This document shows positions 50,488 through 60,218 of a stretch of DNA of 64,000 bases, piece by piece. Both the position numbers and the translations under genes were made by a program. The DNA comes from Asticcacaulis machinosus (GTDB taxonomy: Bacteria > Pseudomonadota > Alphaproteobacteria > Caulobacterales > Caulobacteraceae), in the NCBI RefSeq assembly GCF_028550435.1, contig NZ_JAQQKV010000001.1, positions 1,674,001 to 1,738,000 of the forward strand, read 5' to 3'. Every line of letters begins with the position of its first letter. Position 1 is the first letter of the stretch. Below the pieces are notes generated by a model. That model ran no database searches and had not been told where the DNA came from. It saw only the letters and a program-made list of their open reading frames with translations.

Positions 50488-53448
50488 CTATTGTGTCGGG
50501 GGCGGAAATAAAAACGCCTCAATGGCCGCCAATGCCTCGGCCAAGGTGCAGCGCTGCAACACCACCCCATCGGGCAGGCTCTCAAACAGACGGGTCGGCG
50601 CTGCGGAATCGAGCATGACAAACACACCCTTGTCATCCTTGCGCCGGATCAGCCGCCCGAAGGCCTGAGCCAGCTTTGCCCGCACCAGCGCATCGTCATA
50701 AAGCCGGCCACCGAAATGCTCACGCCGCGCCCGGTGCAAACTGTCCGGCCTCGGCCAGGGCACCCGATCAAAGGCAATCAGGCGCAAGGCTCCGCCCGGC
50801 ACATCGATACCGTCACGCACCGCATCGGTGCCCAGCAGACAGGAATTATGCTCAGACCTGAACACGCTCACCAGATCCGACACATCAAGCGGATCAACAT
50901 GCTGGGCGTAGAGCGAAATCCCGGCCTCGGCCAGCGGACGGTGCAGGTGCTCATAGACGGCCTTAAGACGGCGGATGGCGGTGAACAACCCAAGGCCCCC
51001 GCCGCGAGACGCCAGAAACAGCGCCCGCATGGCCGCCGTCAGCGCTCTCGCATCGTCGCGGGCAACATCGGTGACTACAAACAACCGCGCCTGCTCACCA
51101 TAATCAAACGGCGAGGTGATGCGCACATCCTTGGCGCCCATCACCAGATGGTTGGCCCCCGTCCGCTGCCGTGCCAGCGCAAACCGGTCCTCGGAACTGC
51201 CATCGCTGAGCGTTGCCGAGGCCATCAGTACCCCGTGGGCCGGTTTCAGCACATATTCAGCCAGCGGGATCGACGGATCGACATAGTGACGGTTCAGACT
51301 GACATCGACGACACGGCCACCCACCGCCTCAGCCGCAAACCAGTCGACAAAGGCCGGTTGATTGGATGGCGGCCCCGTTTCACCCTCGTCCTTGGCCATA
51401 TGCTGTAACAACGCGCGCCAGGCCGGCAGCGTAATCCGCGCCCGCCGCTCCAGCCCGCGCAGAGCCCCATCAAGCCTTATGCGTTCCTGCGGTTCCAGTT
51501 CGGTATTTTCAGCGTCAAGAACATCTTCAATCGCCCGCACCAGCGCCAGCAACGGCGCTTCGATCCCGCGCAGGGCCACCGCCGCCGCCTTTGACGCCTC
51601 AGCCACTTCGGGCAGGCACGGATGGGCCTCGCATTCGCCACCCGCCTCCGTATCGGGCCGGAACCGTGAGCGCGAAGTGGTGTCGGCCTGACGAATTTCC
51701 ACCTGCTTCATGACCGTGGCCAGAAGCGCCTCGATCGGCCCCAGCGGCTCCATCATATTCCCGGATTGCGTGCGCGTCGTCAGGCGCTGGGACCAACCTT
51801 CCTGCGGCAGAACATGGGCGGCGCGGATCAGGTCTTTAAGGGCATTTTGCGCTGTCTCACGCGTGGCCAGCAAATCCCCCAGCCGCTGCTCCAGTCCGCG
51901 TGATCTGCGCCGATGACCTTCGTTGCCGCGTATCCAGCGACGCAGCTCCGCCGCTTCGAACCCCGACAAAGCGGTCGAAAAGGCCGAATCCGCCGCCTCA
52001 AACACATGGTGGCCCTCGTCGAAGATCAGGCGCGACAACACCGGCACTTCGGACGGTTCTTCGCTGCGATCATCGGTCGCTTTCAGGTTTGCTTTCTGGG
52101 CGGCGTGCAGCTCATAGGCCGCCTGCGCCATAACCAGCGCATGGTTGGCGATAACGATCTGCGCCGATTTCGCCTTACGGATCGATTTTTCGACAAAGCA
52201 CACCCGGTAGTGGGCGCAGGCCGAATGGATACACTCCCCGCGCCGGTCAACCAAGGCCGCCGGATTGAGCGACTGAAACAGGTGCGCGCCCGACCCGACC
52301 GGCAGCAGCGACGGCAGCCAGGTCGGAAAATCCCCGCCCATGATATCGCCGTCGCGGCTATAGACCACCCAACGCGCCATCAGGCCCGCAATAATCGCCT
52401 CCCCCGGCGTCTGACTGGCCGCCGTCAGCCGTTCCTGATAATTAAGCAGGCACAGATAGTTTTCGCGCCCCTTACGCACCGCCACCTTCATCTGGCGCTC
52501 AGCGTCGGTATCAAACAGGGCGCGGGTATCATTGAAAATCTGTTTTTGCAGCGCGCGGGTGTAGGTCGACACCCACACCTTGCCTTGGGCTTTTTGTGCC
52601 CAGGCCTGAGCGGACGCTAAGTAACCTAACGTCTTGCCGACACCAGTACCCGCCTCGGCCAGCACCATGTGCGGCTGATCCATCACCCATTTCGGCTGAA
52701 AGATGGTGCGCGCCGACTGGGCAAAGGCCAGTTGCTCGGGGCGGCGCTCATCAAGCCCTGCCCGCACCAGATGGCGCGACAGGGCGTCGGCGATTTCATC
52801 CTCAGTCACCGATACCGATTTGGGCGGCACGTCCGGGGCCTGATCCTCCCATTCATCGAGCAGCGACCAGACCTCAAGTGCGGGCGGGATCACAAAATCG
52901 GCCGGCAACGGATTGCGCGACAGGGCCGCCTCAACCGCCGTCGCCCACACCCAGCCGTTTTTTGCCATAAAGTTCAGGCTGGCACGCGCCATCAGCCGGA
53001 AAGCCACCGACGCTGCGGCCAGTTCAGCCAGCAAATCCTCGGCCACCCGGAACAGCAACCACGCGCCGTCTTCGGGCCCATCCGGCTCGCCGTAGCCCAT
53101 AATCTGCGCCACACCCGCGACTGACGGGGCGCAAAACTGCGCCGGACGCACAAAGGCAAACAGTTCCAGCACATCGAAATGCTGCACTTCTCGGTAGCCA
53201 CGCCCCGCAAACAGACGCTGGCGGATAAACGGCGCATTAGCCAGCAGCAGCCCCTCACGCCCCCACAGTTCGCGCAAATGCACGACCTCGATCCGGCGGG
53301 TCTGGCGGCCATTACTGAGGCCCGCCTTTGACGGCAGGAAGGCCAGAGACTGCTCCGGCAGAACCTCACGAAAGCTTAAGGCCTGTGCATCTGTCGTAGC
53401 CGCAGCAAGCATATCCGGATCGGTTACGGGGGGATCATCACGAGTCAC
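50488..53448 (-). CDS. DinG-like (XPD/Rad3 family) ATP-dependent DNA helicase
   Basis: A 986-residue superfamily 2 helicase. Walker A lies in AEAGTGVGKTLGYL, the iron-sulphur cysteines in YLCLLNYQER, CIHSACAHYRVCF, the DEAH-like box in IFDEGHHVFEAAD and motif VI in QAFGRLIRRKDDKGVFVMLDSA. About 230 residues precede the helicase core, more than in E. coli DinG. It probably unwinds DNA, R-loops or G-quadruplexes. It starts at GTG; an ATG 12 codons later is an alternative. Confidence 0.9.
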   Translation of the reverse strand: MTRDDPPVTDPDMLAAATTDAQALSFREVLPEQSLAFLPSKAGLSNGRQTRRIEVVHLRELWGREGLLLANAPFIRQRLFAGRGYREVQHFDVLELFAFVRPAQFCAPSVAGVAQIMGYGEPDGPEDGAWLLFRVAEDLLAELAAASVAFRLMARASLNFMAKNGWVWATAVEAALSRNPLPADFVIPPALEVWSLLDEWEDQAPDVPPKSVSVTEDEIADALSRHLVRAGLDERRPEQLAFAQSARTIFQPKWVMDQPHMVLAEAGTGVGKTLGYLASAQAWAQKAQGKVWVSTYTRALQKQIFNDTRALFDTDAERQMKVAVRKGRENYLCLLNYQERLTAASQTPGEAIIAGLMARWVVYSRDGDIMGGDFPTWLPSLLPVGSGAHLFQSLNPAALVDRRGECIHSACAHYRVCFVEKSIRKAKSAQIVIANHALVMAQAAYELHAAQKANLKATDDRSEEPSEVPVLSRLIFDEGHHVFEAADSAFSTALSGFEAAELRRWIRGNEGHRRRSRGLEQRLGDLLATRETAQNALKDLIRAAHVLPQEGWSQRLTTRTQSGNMMEPLGPIEALLATVMKQVEIRQADTTSRSRFRPDTEAGGECEAHPCLPEVAEASKAAAVALRGIEAPLLALVRAIEDVLDAENTELEPQERIRLDGALRGLERRARITLPAWRALLQHMAKDEGETGPPSNQPAFVDWFAAEAVGGRVVDVSLNRHYVDPSIPLAEYVLKPAHGVLMASATLSDGSSEDRFALARQRTGANHLVMGAKDVRITSPFDYGEQARLFVVTDVARDDARALTAAMRALFLASRGGGLGLFTAIRRLKAVYEHLHRPLAEAGISLYAQHVDPLDVSDLVSVFRSEHNSCLLGTDAVRDGIDVPGGALRLIAFDRVPWPRPDSLHRARREHFGGRLYDDALVRAKLAQAFGRLIRRKDDKGVFVMLDSAAPTRLFESLPDGVVLQRCTLAEALAAIEAFLFPPPTQ

Positions 53449-53493
53449 CCCAACAACTTAAACACTGACACGCATAAAACCAACCGATGAAAG

Positions 53494-54297
53494 CTATCCT
53501 CGGCGGAAAATCCGCGATGCCCCAAGGCCCAGCCCGATGCAGATCAGGGCGCTGACGATACCATAAAGCCACGGCCTGCGGTGGGCAGTGTCATAGATGA
53601 AGCGCTCAAACCCGACCTTTTCGACCCGCAGCAGCTTGGCGCTGTAGCTGACCGGCTCCCCATCACGAAACAGCCAGACCTCGGCCTTATAGGTGCCGAT
53701 CGGCGCATCCGACGGCAGGTCGATCTCAGCGCGGAACAGGTTGCGGTCGACAAAGCGTACCCCGAACGGATTATCGCTGTAGAGGCTGGATTTCTGTTTC
53801 AGGCGCGTCACCGCCTGACGCCACTCCAGATAATCGTCCTCAAGGCTGTTGACCACCACATCGCGCACGCCGTAACGCGTCACGATTTTAGTGTCGCGCG
53901 GCGTATCCATGGCGATATAATCGACCCCCAGACCCAGACGGCGGCGGTTGGAAAAGCCGGTTATCTTATCCAATGGCTGGGATGAGGCGGCCATGTAAAA
54001 GCCCGGCGCGCCTTCGAAAACCACCGGGCGGCTGTTGAGCCACAGGCCCGCCACCTGCACCTTGCGGATCAGGCGCATCGAAGCCCTGGGGCCGGAGACC
54101 ACGACCACGATATCCGAGGGCTGATCGCGGCTTTCGACGACCGCGCCATAGACCACAACCTTGGCCCCCTGAAACGAAGATGATACCTCGATCCGGTTCT
54201 GGGTCAGGTCGGTCGACAACAGGTTAGACGACGGCGCCGGCGTCGGCAGGGTCTGAATAATCGCCGGAGGTATAACGGGAGGCAGGACGGCGACCAT
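53494..54297 (-). CDS. TIGR02186 family membrane protein
   Basis: The 267-residue protein has family marks LLSTDLTQNRIEVSSSFQGAKVVVYGAV, DIVVVVSGPRASMRLIRKVQVAGLWLN and a C-terminal helix (PWLYGIVSALICIGLGLGASRIF). It is normally encoded with a TauE/SafE permease, as here; its start overlaps the permease stop region by one codon step. The N-terminus (MVAVLPPVIPPAI) is Pro-rich and not a clear signal peptide, which is unusual because the main domain should be outside the cytoplasm. Confidence 0.83.
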   Translation of the reverse strand: MVAVLPPVIPPAIIQTLPTPAPSSNLLSTDLTQNRIEVSSSFQGAKVVVYGAVVESRDQPSDIVVVVSGPRASMRLIRKVQVAGLWLNSRPVVFEGAPGFYMAASSQPLDKITGFSNRRRLGLGVDYIAMDTPRDTKIVTRYGVRDVVVNSLEDDYLEWRQAVTRLKQKSSLYSDNPFGVRFVDRNLFRAEIDLPSDAPIGTYKAEVWLFRDGEPVSYSAKLLRVEKVGFERFIYDTAHRRPWLYGIVSALICIGLGLGASRIFRRG

Positions 54298-54298
54298 C

Positions 54299-55270
54299 TT
54301 ACGGCTGTCCTGTGGGTACAAGGACAAACGGGTTCTGCGGCGGCACAAACAGCGACAGCCCCATCTGCAATCCGGCCATCAGAATGATCACCGCCATGAT
54401 GGCGCGCAGTTCATCGGCGCGGAAACGGTTGGCCATGCGGATGCCCGCCTGCCCGCCGATAACCCCACCGGCCAGCAGGATCAGCGCCAGGATCATATCG
54501 ACGCTGTGGTTGCGCACGGCCTGAAGGATCATGGTGACAAAGGTGGTTATAACGATCTGAAACAGGCTGGTGCCAACCACGACCGAAGCCTTCATGCGCA
54601 GGATATAGATCATGGCGGGGACAATCAAAAACCCGCCGCCCACGCCCATCATGGCCGATAATATGCCGACCAGAAGCCCGATCGCCGCCGGAGGAATAAA
54701 GCTGATATATAGCCCTGAGCGCGGAAAGCGCATCTTGAACGGCAGGCCGTAAATCCAGACCGGGCGCTTGACCTTTGGCCGGGGCGGGGCCTCACCCTTG
54801 CGGCGCAGCAACATGGCGGTCAAGGACTCTTTCAGCATCATGCCGCCGATGGAGCCCAATACCAAAAGATAGGCAAGAGAGACCACCAGATCGATCTGCC
54901 CCAGTAACCGCAAAATCCGGAAAATTTCGACGCCTATAACGGCACCGACCACACCACCAGCAGCCATGACCGCGCCCATACGGTAATCGACACTATCGCT
55001 CTGGCTATAGCTCATGACCGAAGAGGTCGAGGTCGCCAGCACATGGCCCGCCTGAGAAGCCACCGCAACCGAAGGCGGAATACCCAGCGAGACCAGAACC
55101 GGCGCCATCAGAAACCCGCCGCCGACACCAAACAGGCCAGACACAAATCCCACCAGCACCCCAAGCCCGATCATAGTCAGGACATTGACCGACATTTCGG
55201 CAATGGGCAGGTAGATATCCACGTTCACAGGCTCAGGTTCTAAAGCGGCCAGAATGGCAAAGGCCTGCAC
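54299..55270 (-). CDS. TauE/SafE family anion (sulphite) exporter
   Basis: A membrane permease of up to 323 residues with about eight helices and two repeats of the family motif, GFVSGLFGVGGGFLMAP and GILSAMMGVGGGFLIVP. It probably exports sulphite or an organosulphonate. The start is uncertain: GTG at 55270 is the longest, but similarity to relatives begins near DIYLPIAEMSVN, so a downstream GTG (near 55228) may be the true start. It pairs with the TIGR02186 gene. Confidence 0.87.
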   Translation of the reverse strand: MQAFAILAALEPEPVNVDIYLPIAEMSVNVLTMIGLGVLVGFVSGLFGVGGGFLMAPVLVSLGIPPSVAVASQAGHVLATSTSSVMSYSQSDSVDYRMGAVMAAGGVVGAVIGVEIFRILRLLGQIDLVVSLAYLLVLGSIGGMMLKESLTAMLLRRKGEAPPRPKVKRPVWIYGLPFKMRFPRSGLYISFIPPAAIGLLVGILSAMMGVGGGFLIVPAMIYILRMKASVVVGTSLFQIVITTFVTMILQAVRNHSVDMILALILLAGGVIGGQAGIRMANRFRADELRAIMAVIILMAGLQMGLSLFVPPQNPFVLVPTGQP

Positions 55271-55327
55271 AAATGCACGCCGTTAACCAAGCTTAGCCTG
55301 ATTAACTGAACAGAGTCTGAACAGGTC

Positions 55328-58300
55328 TTAGGGTTGCGGCGCAGATGGTGCCGAAGCCAGATTACCAGGCTCATCCTTTACGGCCTGAAATCCATTGGCC
55401 TGAGCTTCCGCGATCCGGCGCTGGGGGGCCGATAGTTCAGCCTTAAGTTCCGTTACCGCCTGCGCGGCTTCTTTATCACCACCGGCAGATGCTATCAGCA
55501 ACCACTTATAGGCCTCGGTCGGATTGAGCGTAACCCCAATGCCTTCACGGTTCATAACCCCCAGATTATACTGGCTGTCGACCACACCCCGCTCGGCGGC
55601 ACGCTTAAACCAGATAGCGGCTTGTCCGCGATCCTGCTGGCCGCCATCACCGGCATAATACATCAAACCCAGATTGTGCATGGCGCGCGAAACACCGCCT
55701 TCCGCGGCACGCTGCGTCCACAAACGGGCCTGTGCCTTGTCCGGCGCAATACCCGCTATGCCCTCTTCGCCATCATAAATCCGCCCCAAGCGAAATTGTG
55801 CTGGCGCATAGCCCTGATTGGCCACGGCCTTAAGTTTATCAATGGCCACAGGATCGTTCGCGCTTAAAGCCTGCACCGCGTCCTGAAACTGACGATCCAG
55901 AGCGTCACGATCCTGAACCGGTGAGGTCACTGCAGCAGCGGCAATCGGTGCCGCCGGTACCTCCGCGCCAGCATTACGCTTGACCGGCGGTGCGCCGGCG
56001 CTGTCTTCTTTTAATACGACGTAGCCCCCGGCCCCCACTGCCGTCAGGGCCACCGCCACCGATGAGGCCTTAAACGCCTTTTTCAGGGTTTCCGCTATTC
56101 CGGTTTTTGGTCCTGATTTCTGAGCTGCCTTCGGGGCCTGTTTTTGCACCTTTGGCGCCTGCTCCACCGTTGCCGCCCGCGTGCGGGACGCACCGAGCTT
56201 CAGGCTGCCAAGACCGGGACGCCGATCGTCTGTGCCTTCAAGACTGGCCCGAACCGCCGCCCGTGCCGCCGCCAAAGCATCACGCGTGGAAACGGAAGCC
56301 CCCTCCTCAATCGGCGCGTCTTCATCATCACGGCGCGCCCCAAAGCTTTTCAGAGGTTCAGTCTCAAAAATATCGTCACGGCCTTCTTGGGTGTCACTCA
56401 AAGCAAAAGGATCGCCTTCAACAGACAATGACGCATTCGGCTGGGTTTTACGCGACAGGGCGACATCAGCGAACGGATCACCGTCATCATCCCCGAAATC
56501 AGCGCGGGCAAATGGATCCTGAGGCGCGGTCGCAGATGTGTGGACATCCACATCTGTATCTTCGTCTTCAAACGGGTCAAAGTCAGGTTTGAATCTTGAC
56601 TGCCCTAGGCCATCGTCAGAGCGCTCATCATCAGAATGCCCATCACTCAGCGGTGCCTCGCCAAAGCCTGTAACCGATTTCAGCAATTGCCCGGTCAGAT
56701 CAAGCTTATCTGCGTCCGCGTCTTTGTCATTTAATTCGTCAAAGTCCAGACGGGTGCTGACGGCATGATCAAGATCAAGTTCATCATCGGCTGCCGTCAC
56801 CCCCTGGGCATTGGCAATTGCCGCAGGGGCATGGACTTCCACTTCCGGCACATATGTGGTGCGCGGTGTCGCGAAGGCACTTGGCAACACGTCATCCGCA
56901 GGGACGGGGCGGGTCATCCGCTCGGCCAGTTGCTGGCTCTCGGCCTTGCTCAGGCGCTGCTCAATACGGGTGCGGGCGTCCTCAAGGATTTTAGCGGTGC
57001 GTTCTTCGCTTTGGCGGATACGGTCGCCCAGATCGGCATGGGTGTGTTCATGGCTCTGGCGCAGATGCTCTTGCACCCCGTCCAGAACCTGAGCTGTGCG
57101 GCGCTCGCTCTCGGAAATACGGCTCGACAGGCGCTCGGAAATGCGGGCAATTTCACCGCTTAAGTGTTCCAGTGCCTGGGAATGATGCCCATCCAGACGC
57201 GCAAAGCGGGCATCCACCGAATCCGCCACGCGGCGAATCTCAGCGTTCAAACGATCTGCCGCGTCATGGCCCTGGCGCTCCACGCCCGTCATTCTCCGGT
57301 TAAGGTTATCAGCCACCTTTAGGACATTATGGCCCATCTGTTCAATGGCCTTGGCTGAACGCTGGTCAACCTGCGCCAATTGTTCGTGTACGCCGCTTAA
57401 TGCCTGCTCGATATTCTGGTGCGTGACCTGTTCGAGTGAACGGGCAATTTCAACGCGCGCCTCGTCGATACGACGGGTCAGATCATCGGCCAGACGGCGC
57501 AGCGACTGCACCGATTCCGGGTCCGACACATCACCGCGCTCTTCGGTCCGCAGCAGACGCGAATCCAGCGCTGCAAAACTTTGCTCAAGGGTTTTCAGCG
57601 CCGTCGACGTCTGGGCTTCGGCACTGTCCAGACGCTGGGACACCTGGGCCACGACCTTATCGATCAGGCTCTGCGCTGCAGCATCAGGGTCACGCAATTC
57701 CATCTGGGTCAGACGGTGCGACAACCCCAGCATATCTGAGCGCACATCCTTGAAATTTTCACGGTTGCGGACATCGGTTTCATAGAGTTGATTGGAAATC
57801 TTACCCAAAGCCCCTTCGAGGGCGTTGATGGTTTCGCGCTGCTGCGGGGCGCGCAACTCGGCCTCAAGCCGGGCCACCCGCTCGCGTTCTTCGCGTAAGT
57901 GCCCGGACAGGCCCTCAAGCCGTTCCGCCTGCGCATCGACCAGACGTTCCGCCGCCTCAAGACGCTCCGCCAGCACCGCCTGGTCTTCTTCGGTACGCAT
58001 CAGGCGCTCACGCGAGGTAAATACGTCGTCGGCATGGCTTTCCAGCTTTTCCGCCAGATGTTCCGTGCGCGCTGCAACCCCGGCTTCGGTTCGCTCCAGA
58101 CGGGTCAGCAAGCCCTCAACCGCCTGAGACACCCCGCGCACCGCCGAGGCCGAACGCGTCTCAGAGGTTTCAATGCGCGAACCCAGAGATTCCAGAGCGC
58201 GCGCGACCCGCGACAGGTCTTCTGACCCCGCAGACGGGCGCTCATAACGGTCATAGCCGTCATCAAAACGGGCCGCACGTTCGCGCGCGGCCTCAGATGA

Positions 58301-58633
58301 GAAGGCTGGCGCCGACCGGCGCGGACGGTTTAAAAACTCTTCATCATGACGTGATGACGTGTAGGTGCGCTTCATACGCCCGCCCCCCGAAGGATAGTAT
58401 TCGCCGGTTTCCGTTTCGGTTTCCGGCTGATAATCGTTTTGTGGCACATAGGGGCGGCGGCCACGGCTTTCGTCACGCGCTTGCGGGCGAGCCGGCTCGG
58501 GCTCATCGCCTTCCAGAATCACCTGATTAAGCCACTCCCCAAGGGTCATGCCGGAACGGCGCGCCAGATCCTTGGCGACTTCACGCGCCTTCGAATCTAT
58601 ACCCTTAACACTCCAAGGTGTGCCCGCAGACAT
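55328..58633 (-). CDS. podJ: PodJ-like polar localisation factor with Sel1 repeats
   Basis: The 1101-residue protein starts PWSVKGIDSKAREVAKDLARRSGMTLGEWLNQVI, the PodJ N-terminal region. A long coiled coil follows (about 150-590), then an acidic linker, a transmembrane helix (about 855-873) and periplasmic Sel1-type repeats (APAQFRLGRIYDGEEG, RAMHNLGLMYYAGDGG, VDSQYNLGVMNREGIG). In Caulobacter PodJ organises the flagellar/pilus pole. The C-terminal peptidoglycan-binding domain of the Caulobacter protein is absent; the chain ends about 55 residues after the last Sel1 unit. Confidence 0.87.
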   Translation of the reverse strand: MSAGTPWSVKGIDSKAREVAKDLARRSGMTLGEWLNQVILEGDEPEPARPQARDESRGRRPYVPQNDYQPETETETGEYYPSGGGRMKRTYTSSRHDEEFLNRPRRSAPAFSSEAARERAARFDDGYDRYERPSAGSEDLSRVARALESLGSRIETSETRSASAVRGVSQAVEGLLTRLERTEAGVAARTEHLAEKLESHADDVFTSRERLMRTEEDQAVLAERLEAAERLVDAQAERLEGLSGHLREERERVARLEAELRAPQQRETINALEGALGKISNQLYETDVRNRENFKDVRSDMLGLSHRLTQMELRDPDAAAQSLIDKVVAQVSQRLDSAEAQTSTALKTLEQSFAALDSRLLRTEERGDVSDPESVQSLRRLADDLTRRIDEARVEIARSLEQVTHQNIEQALSGVHEQLAQVDQRSAKAIEQMGHNVLKVADNLNRRMTGVERQGHDAADRLNAEIRRVADSVDARFARLDGHHSQALEHLSGEIARISERLSSRISESERRTAQVLDGVQEHLRQSHEHTHADLGDRIRQSEERTAKILEDARTRIEQRLSKAESQQLAERMTRPVPADDVLPSAFATPRTTYVPEVEVHAPAAIANAQGVTAADDELDLDHAVSTRLDFDELNDKDADADKLDLTGQLLKSVTGFGEAPLSDGHSDDERSDDGLGQSRFKPDFDPFEDEDTDVDVHTSATAPQDPFARADFGDDDGDPFADVALSRKTQPNASLSVEGDPFALSDTQEGRDDIFETEPLKSFGARRDDEDAPIEEGASVSTRDALAAARAAVRASLEGTDDRRPGLGSLKLGASRTRAATVEQAPKVQKQAPKAAQKSGPKTGIAETLKKAFKASSVAVALTAVGAGGYVVLKEDSAGAPPVKRNAGAEVPAAPIAAAAVTSPVQDRDALDRQFQDAVQALSANDPVAIDKLKAVANQGYAPAQFRLGRIYDGEEGIAGIAPDKAQARLWTQRAAEGGVSRAMHNLGLMYYAGDGGQQDRGQAAIWFKRAAERGVVDSQYNLGVMNREGIGVTLNPTEAYKWLLIASAGGDKEAAQAVTELKAELSAPQRRIAEAQANGFQAVKDEPGNLASAPSAPQP

Positions 58634-58635
58634 GC

Positions 58636-58708
58636 GAATCCCCTACTTATCCAACTTATGAGGCTAACCACCATCATCTTGCGTGTAAACCTTTTGTTAA
58701 CCACCATC
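58636..58708 (-). promoter_or_regulatory. podJ upstream region: TAACCACCATC repeat and GANTC site
   Basis: TAACCACCATC occurs at 58665-58675 and 58698-58708, 33 bases (about three helical turns) apart, and a GAATC site lies 2 bases before the podJ start codon. This suits binding of a cell-cycle regulator at spaced sites and control by CcrM methylation. The binding protein is not known from sequence alone. Confidence 0.5.
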
Positions 58709-58821
58709 TATTGGGATAACGCCATTCTCCTGTGGAGAAACAGGGCATTATATAAACACCTGATAAGGGAAAATAGCGCCAAAGCCTTGCGCCACGCCAC
58801 ATTCCTACCATATTCGCAGAC

Positions 58822-59049
58822 ATGGAATTTGATCTTGGCACCACACTCATTATGTTTTTTGGCGCTGTTATAGCGTGCATCCTCAGCGGCTATCTGGGGG
58901 CGCGGCCACCCAATCTCAAAACCGATGCCGTCCGGCTTGTGCCTTACCGGTTGATCATGCTGCTGTCCGGCACCGCGTCGATCATCCTGCTGGTGCACAT
59001 CTTAGCCCTCGTCGGCGGCAATCCCCAGCCCGCATTTCAGCCCTATTAG
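58822..59049 (+). CDS. Small two-helix membrane protein, unknown function
   Basis: A 75-residue protein with two hydrophobic helices (LIMFFGAVIACILSGYLGA and LIMLLSGTASIILLVHILALV) joined by a loop (RPPNLKTDAVRLVPYR). ATG at 58822 is preceded by a weak ribosome site. No family recognised. It is divergent from podJ. Confidence 0.65.
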   Translation: MEFDLGTTLIMFFGAVIACILSGYLGARPPNLKTDAVRLVPYRLIMLLSGTASIILLVHILALVGGNPQPAFQPY

Positions 59050-59053
59050 ACCT

Positions 59054-59096
59054 CATGGATAAAGTTTCTGGCCATAGGCCAGAATACTTTTCCATG
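59054..59096. repeat. Nested palindrome, GAAAAGT/ACTTTTC family, copy 3
   Basis: Outer arms CATGGATAAAGT and ACTTTTCCATG enclose a perfect inner hairpin, TTCTGGCC-ATA-GGCCAGAA. It starts 5 bases after the stop codon of the small membrane gene, the same spacing as copy 2 after secA. Confidence 0.65.
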
Positions 59097-59105
59097 TTTG
59101 CAGTA

Positions 59106-59223
59106 TCGAGAAAATTTTCTCGAAGCGGTTCTTCGAAAATTTTCGCTTTTTCCTTAAATTTTAAATCTTAAGATTTGAGGCCAGTACTAGGCGTCAAGCG
59201 CCGCAGGTACACTAAGTACCTGC
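59106..59223. repeat. Run of AT-rich and mixed perfect palindromes before argF end
   Basis: Four perfect palindromes follow one another: TCGAGAAAATTTTCTCGA (59106-59123), CGAAAATTTTCG (59134-59145), AAATCTTAAGATTT (59163-59176) and GCAGGTAC-ACTAA-GTACCTGC (59203-59223). The last could terminate argF on the minus strand. The rest have no clear role. GAAAATTTTC also occurs near 3252. Confidence 0.55.
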
Positions 59224-59266
59224 CAGCGACGACCCAAAATCCTGCCTTGGCGTAATGACCCAAAGA

Positions 59267-60184
59267 TTACGATTTAAAACACCAGGCCAGGATGGATTTC
59301 TGCGCATGTATCCGGTTTTCGGCCTCGTCCCAGATAACGGACTGCGGGCCATCAATGACGCCTTCGGTGACTTCCTCGCCGCGGTGAGCGGGCAGGCAGT
59401 GCAGGAACAGGGCGTCGGGCCCCGCCAGCGCCATCAGAGCTTCATTGACCTGATAGGGGCCAAGGGCGGCCATACGCTCATCGTAATCCGTATCGCCCAT
59501 GCTGACCCAGGTGTCGGCCATGACGGCATCGGCGCCCGCGACGGCGGCTTTCGGGTCGTGGGTGACGGTGATTTTGGCCCCCGCCCCGTGCGCCAGATCG
59601 GCGTCTGAGGGGCTATATTGCGGCGGGCAGGCGATGGTGAGCGAAAAGCCCAGTTTCGGTGCCGCATGGATGAACGACGCGCAGACATTGTTGCCATCGC
59701 CGATCCAGGCCAGGGTCTTACCTTTAACCGGCCCGCGATGTTCTTCGATCGTCTGAAGATCAGCGATAATCTGGCACGGGTGGCTCTTGTCGGTCAGGCC
59801 GTTGATCACCGGAATGGTGGCGTGGGCGGCCAGTTGCTCAACATCCTCATGGCGGTTGGCGCGGATCATAATGGCATCGACCATGCGCGACAAAACCTTG
59901 GCGGTGTCCTCAATGGTCTCCCCGCGCCCAAGCTGCATATCGCTGGCGGTCGAGATAATGCCGTCACCGCCAAGCTGACGGATAGCCGCATCGAACGAAA
60001 AGCGCGTGCGGGTCGAGTTCTTCTGGAAAATCATGGCCAGGACGCGGTCTTTGGCCGGGGCATCGGCATCGACGCGCCCTTTCGGCCAGCCAAGGCGGGC
60101 AGATTTGCGCGCATGGGCGTCATCAAGAATAGAGCGGAGATCCTCCGGGCTTAACGCCCAGAGGTCGAGAAAGTGACGGGTCAT
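59267..60184 (-). CDS. argF: Ornithine carbamoyltransferase
   Basis: ArgF makes citrulline from ornithine and carbamoyl phosphate. The 305-residue protein has the carbamoyl-phosphate site STRTR (about 54-58), [15 protein letters not shown] and [11 protein letters not shown] with the catalytic Cys. ATG at 60184 matches the family start MTRHFLDL; the frame upstream is unrelated. It is 34 bases downstream of argD on the same strand, forming an argDF operon. Confidence 0.97.
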   Translation of the reverse strand: MTRHFLDLWALSPEDLRSILDDAHARKSARLGWPKGRVDADAPAKDRVLAMIFQKNSTRTRFSFDAAIRQLGGDGIISTASDMQLGRGETIEDTAKVLSRMVDAIMIRANRHEDVEQLAAHATIPVINGLTDKSHPCQIIADLQTIEEHRGPVKGKTLAWIGDGNNVCASFIHAAPKLGFSLTIACPPQYSPSDADLAHGAGAKITVTHDPKAAVAGADAVMADTWVSMGDTDYDERMAALGPYQVNEALMALAGPDALFLHCLPAHRGEEVTEGVIDGPQSVIWDEAENRIHAQKSILAWCFKS

Positions 60185-60218
60185 CTGTACCCCCTTTATT
60201 TTGGATGTCCGGCCCCTG

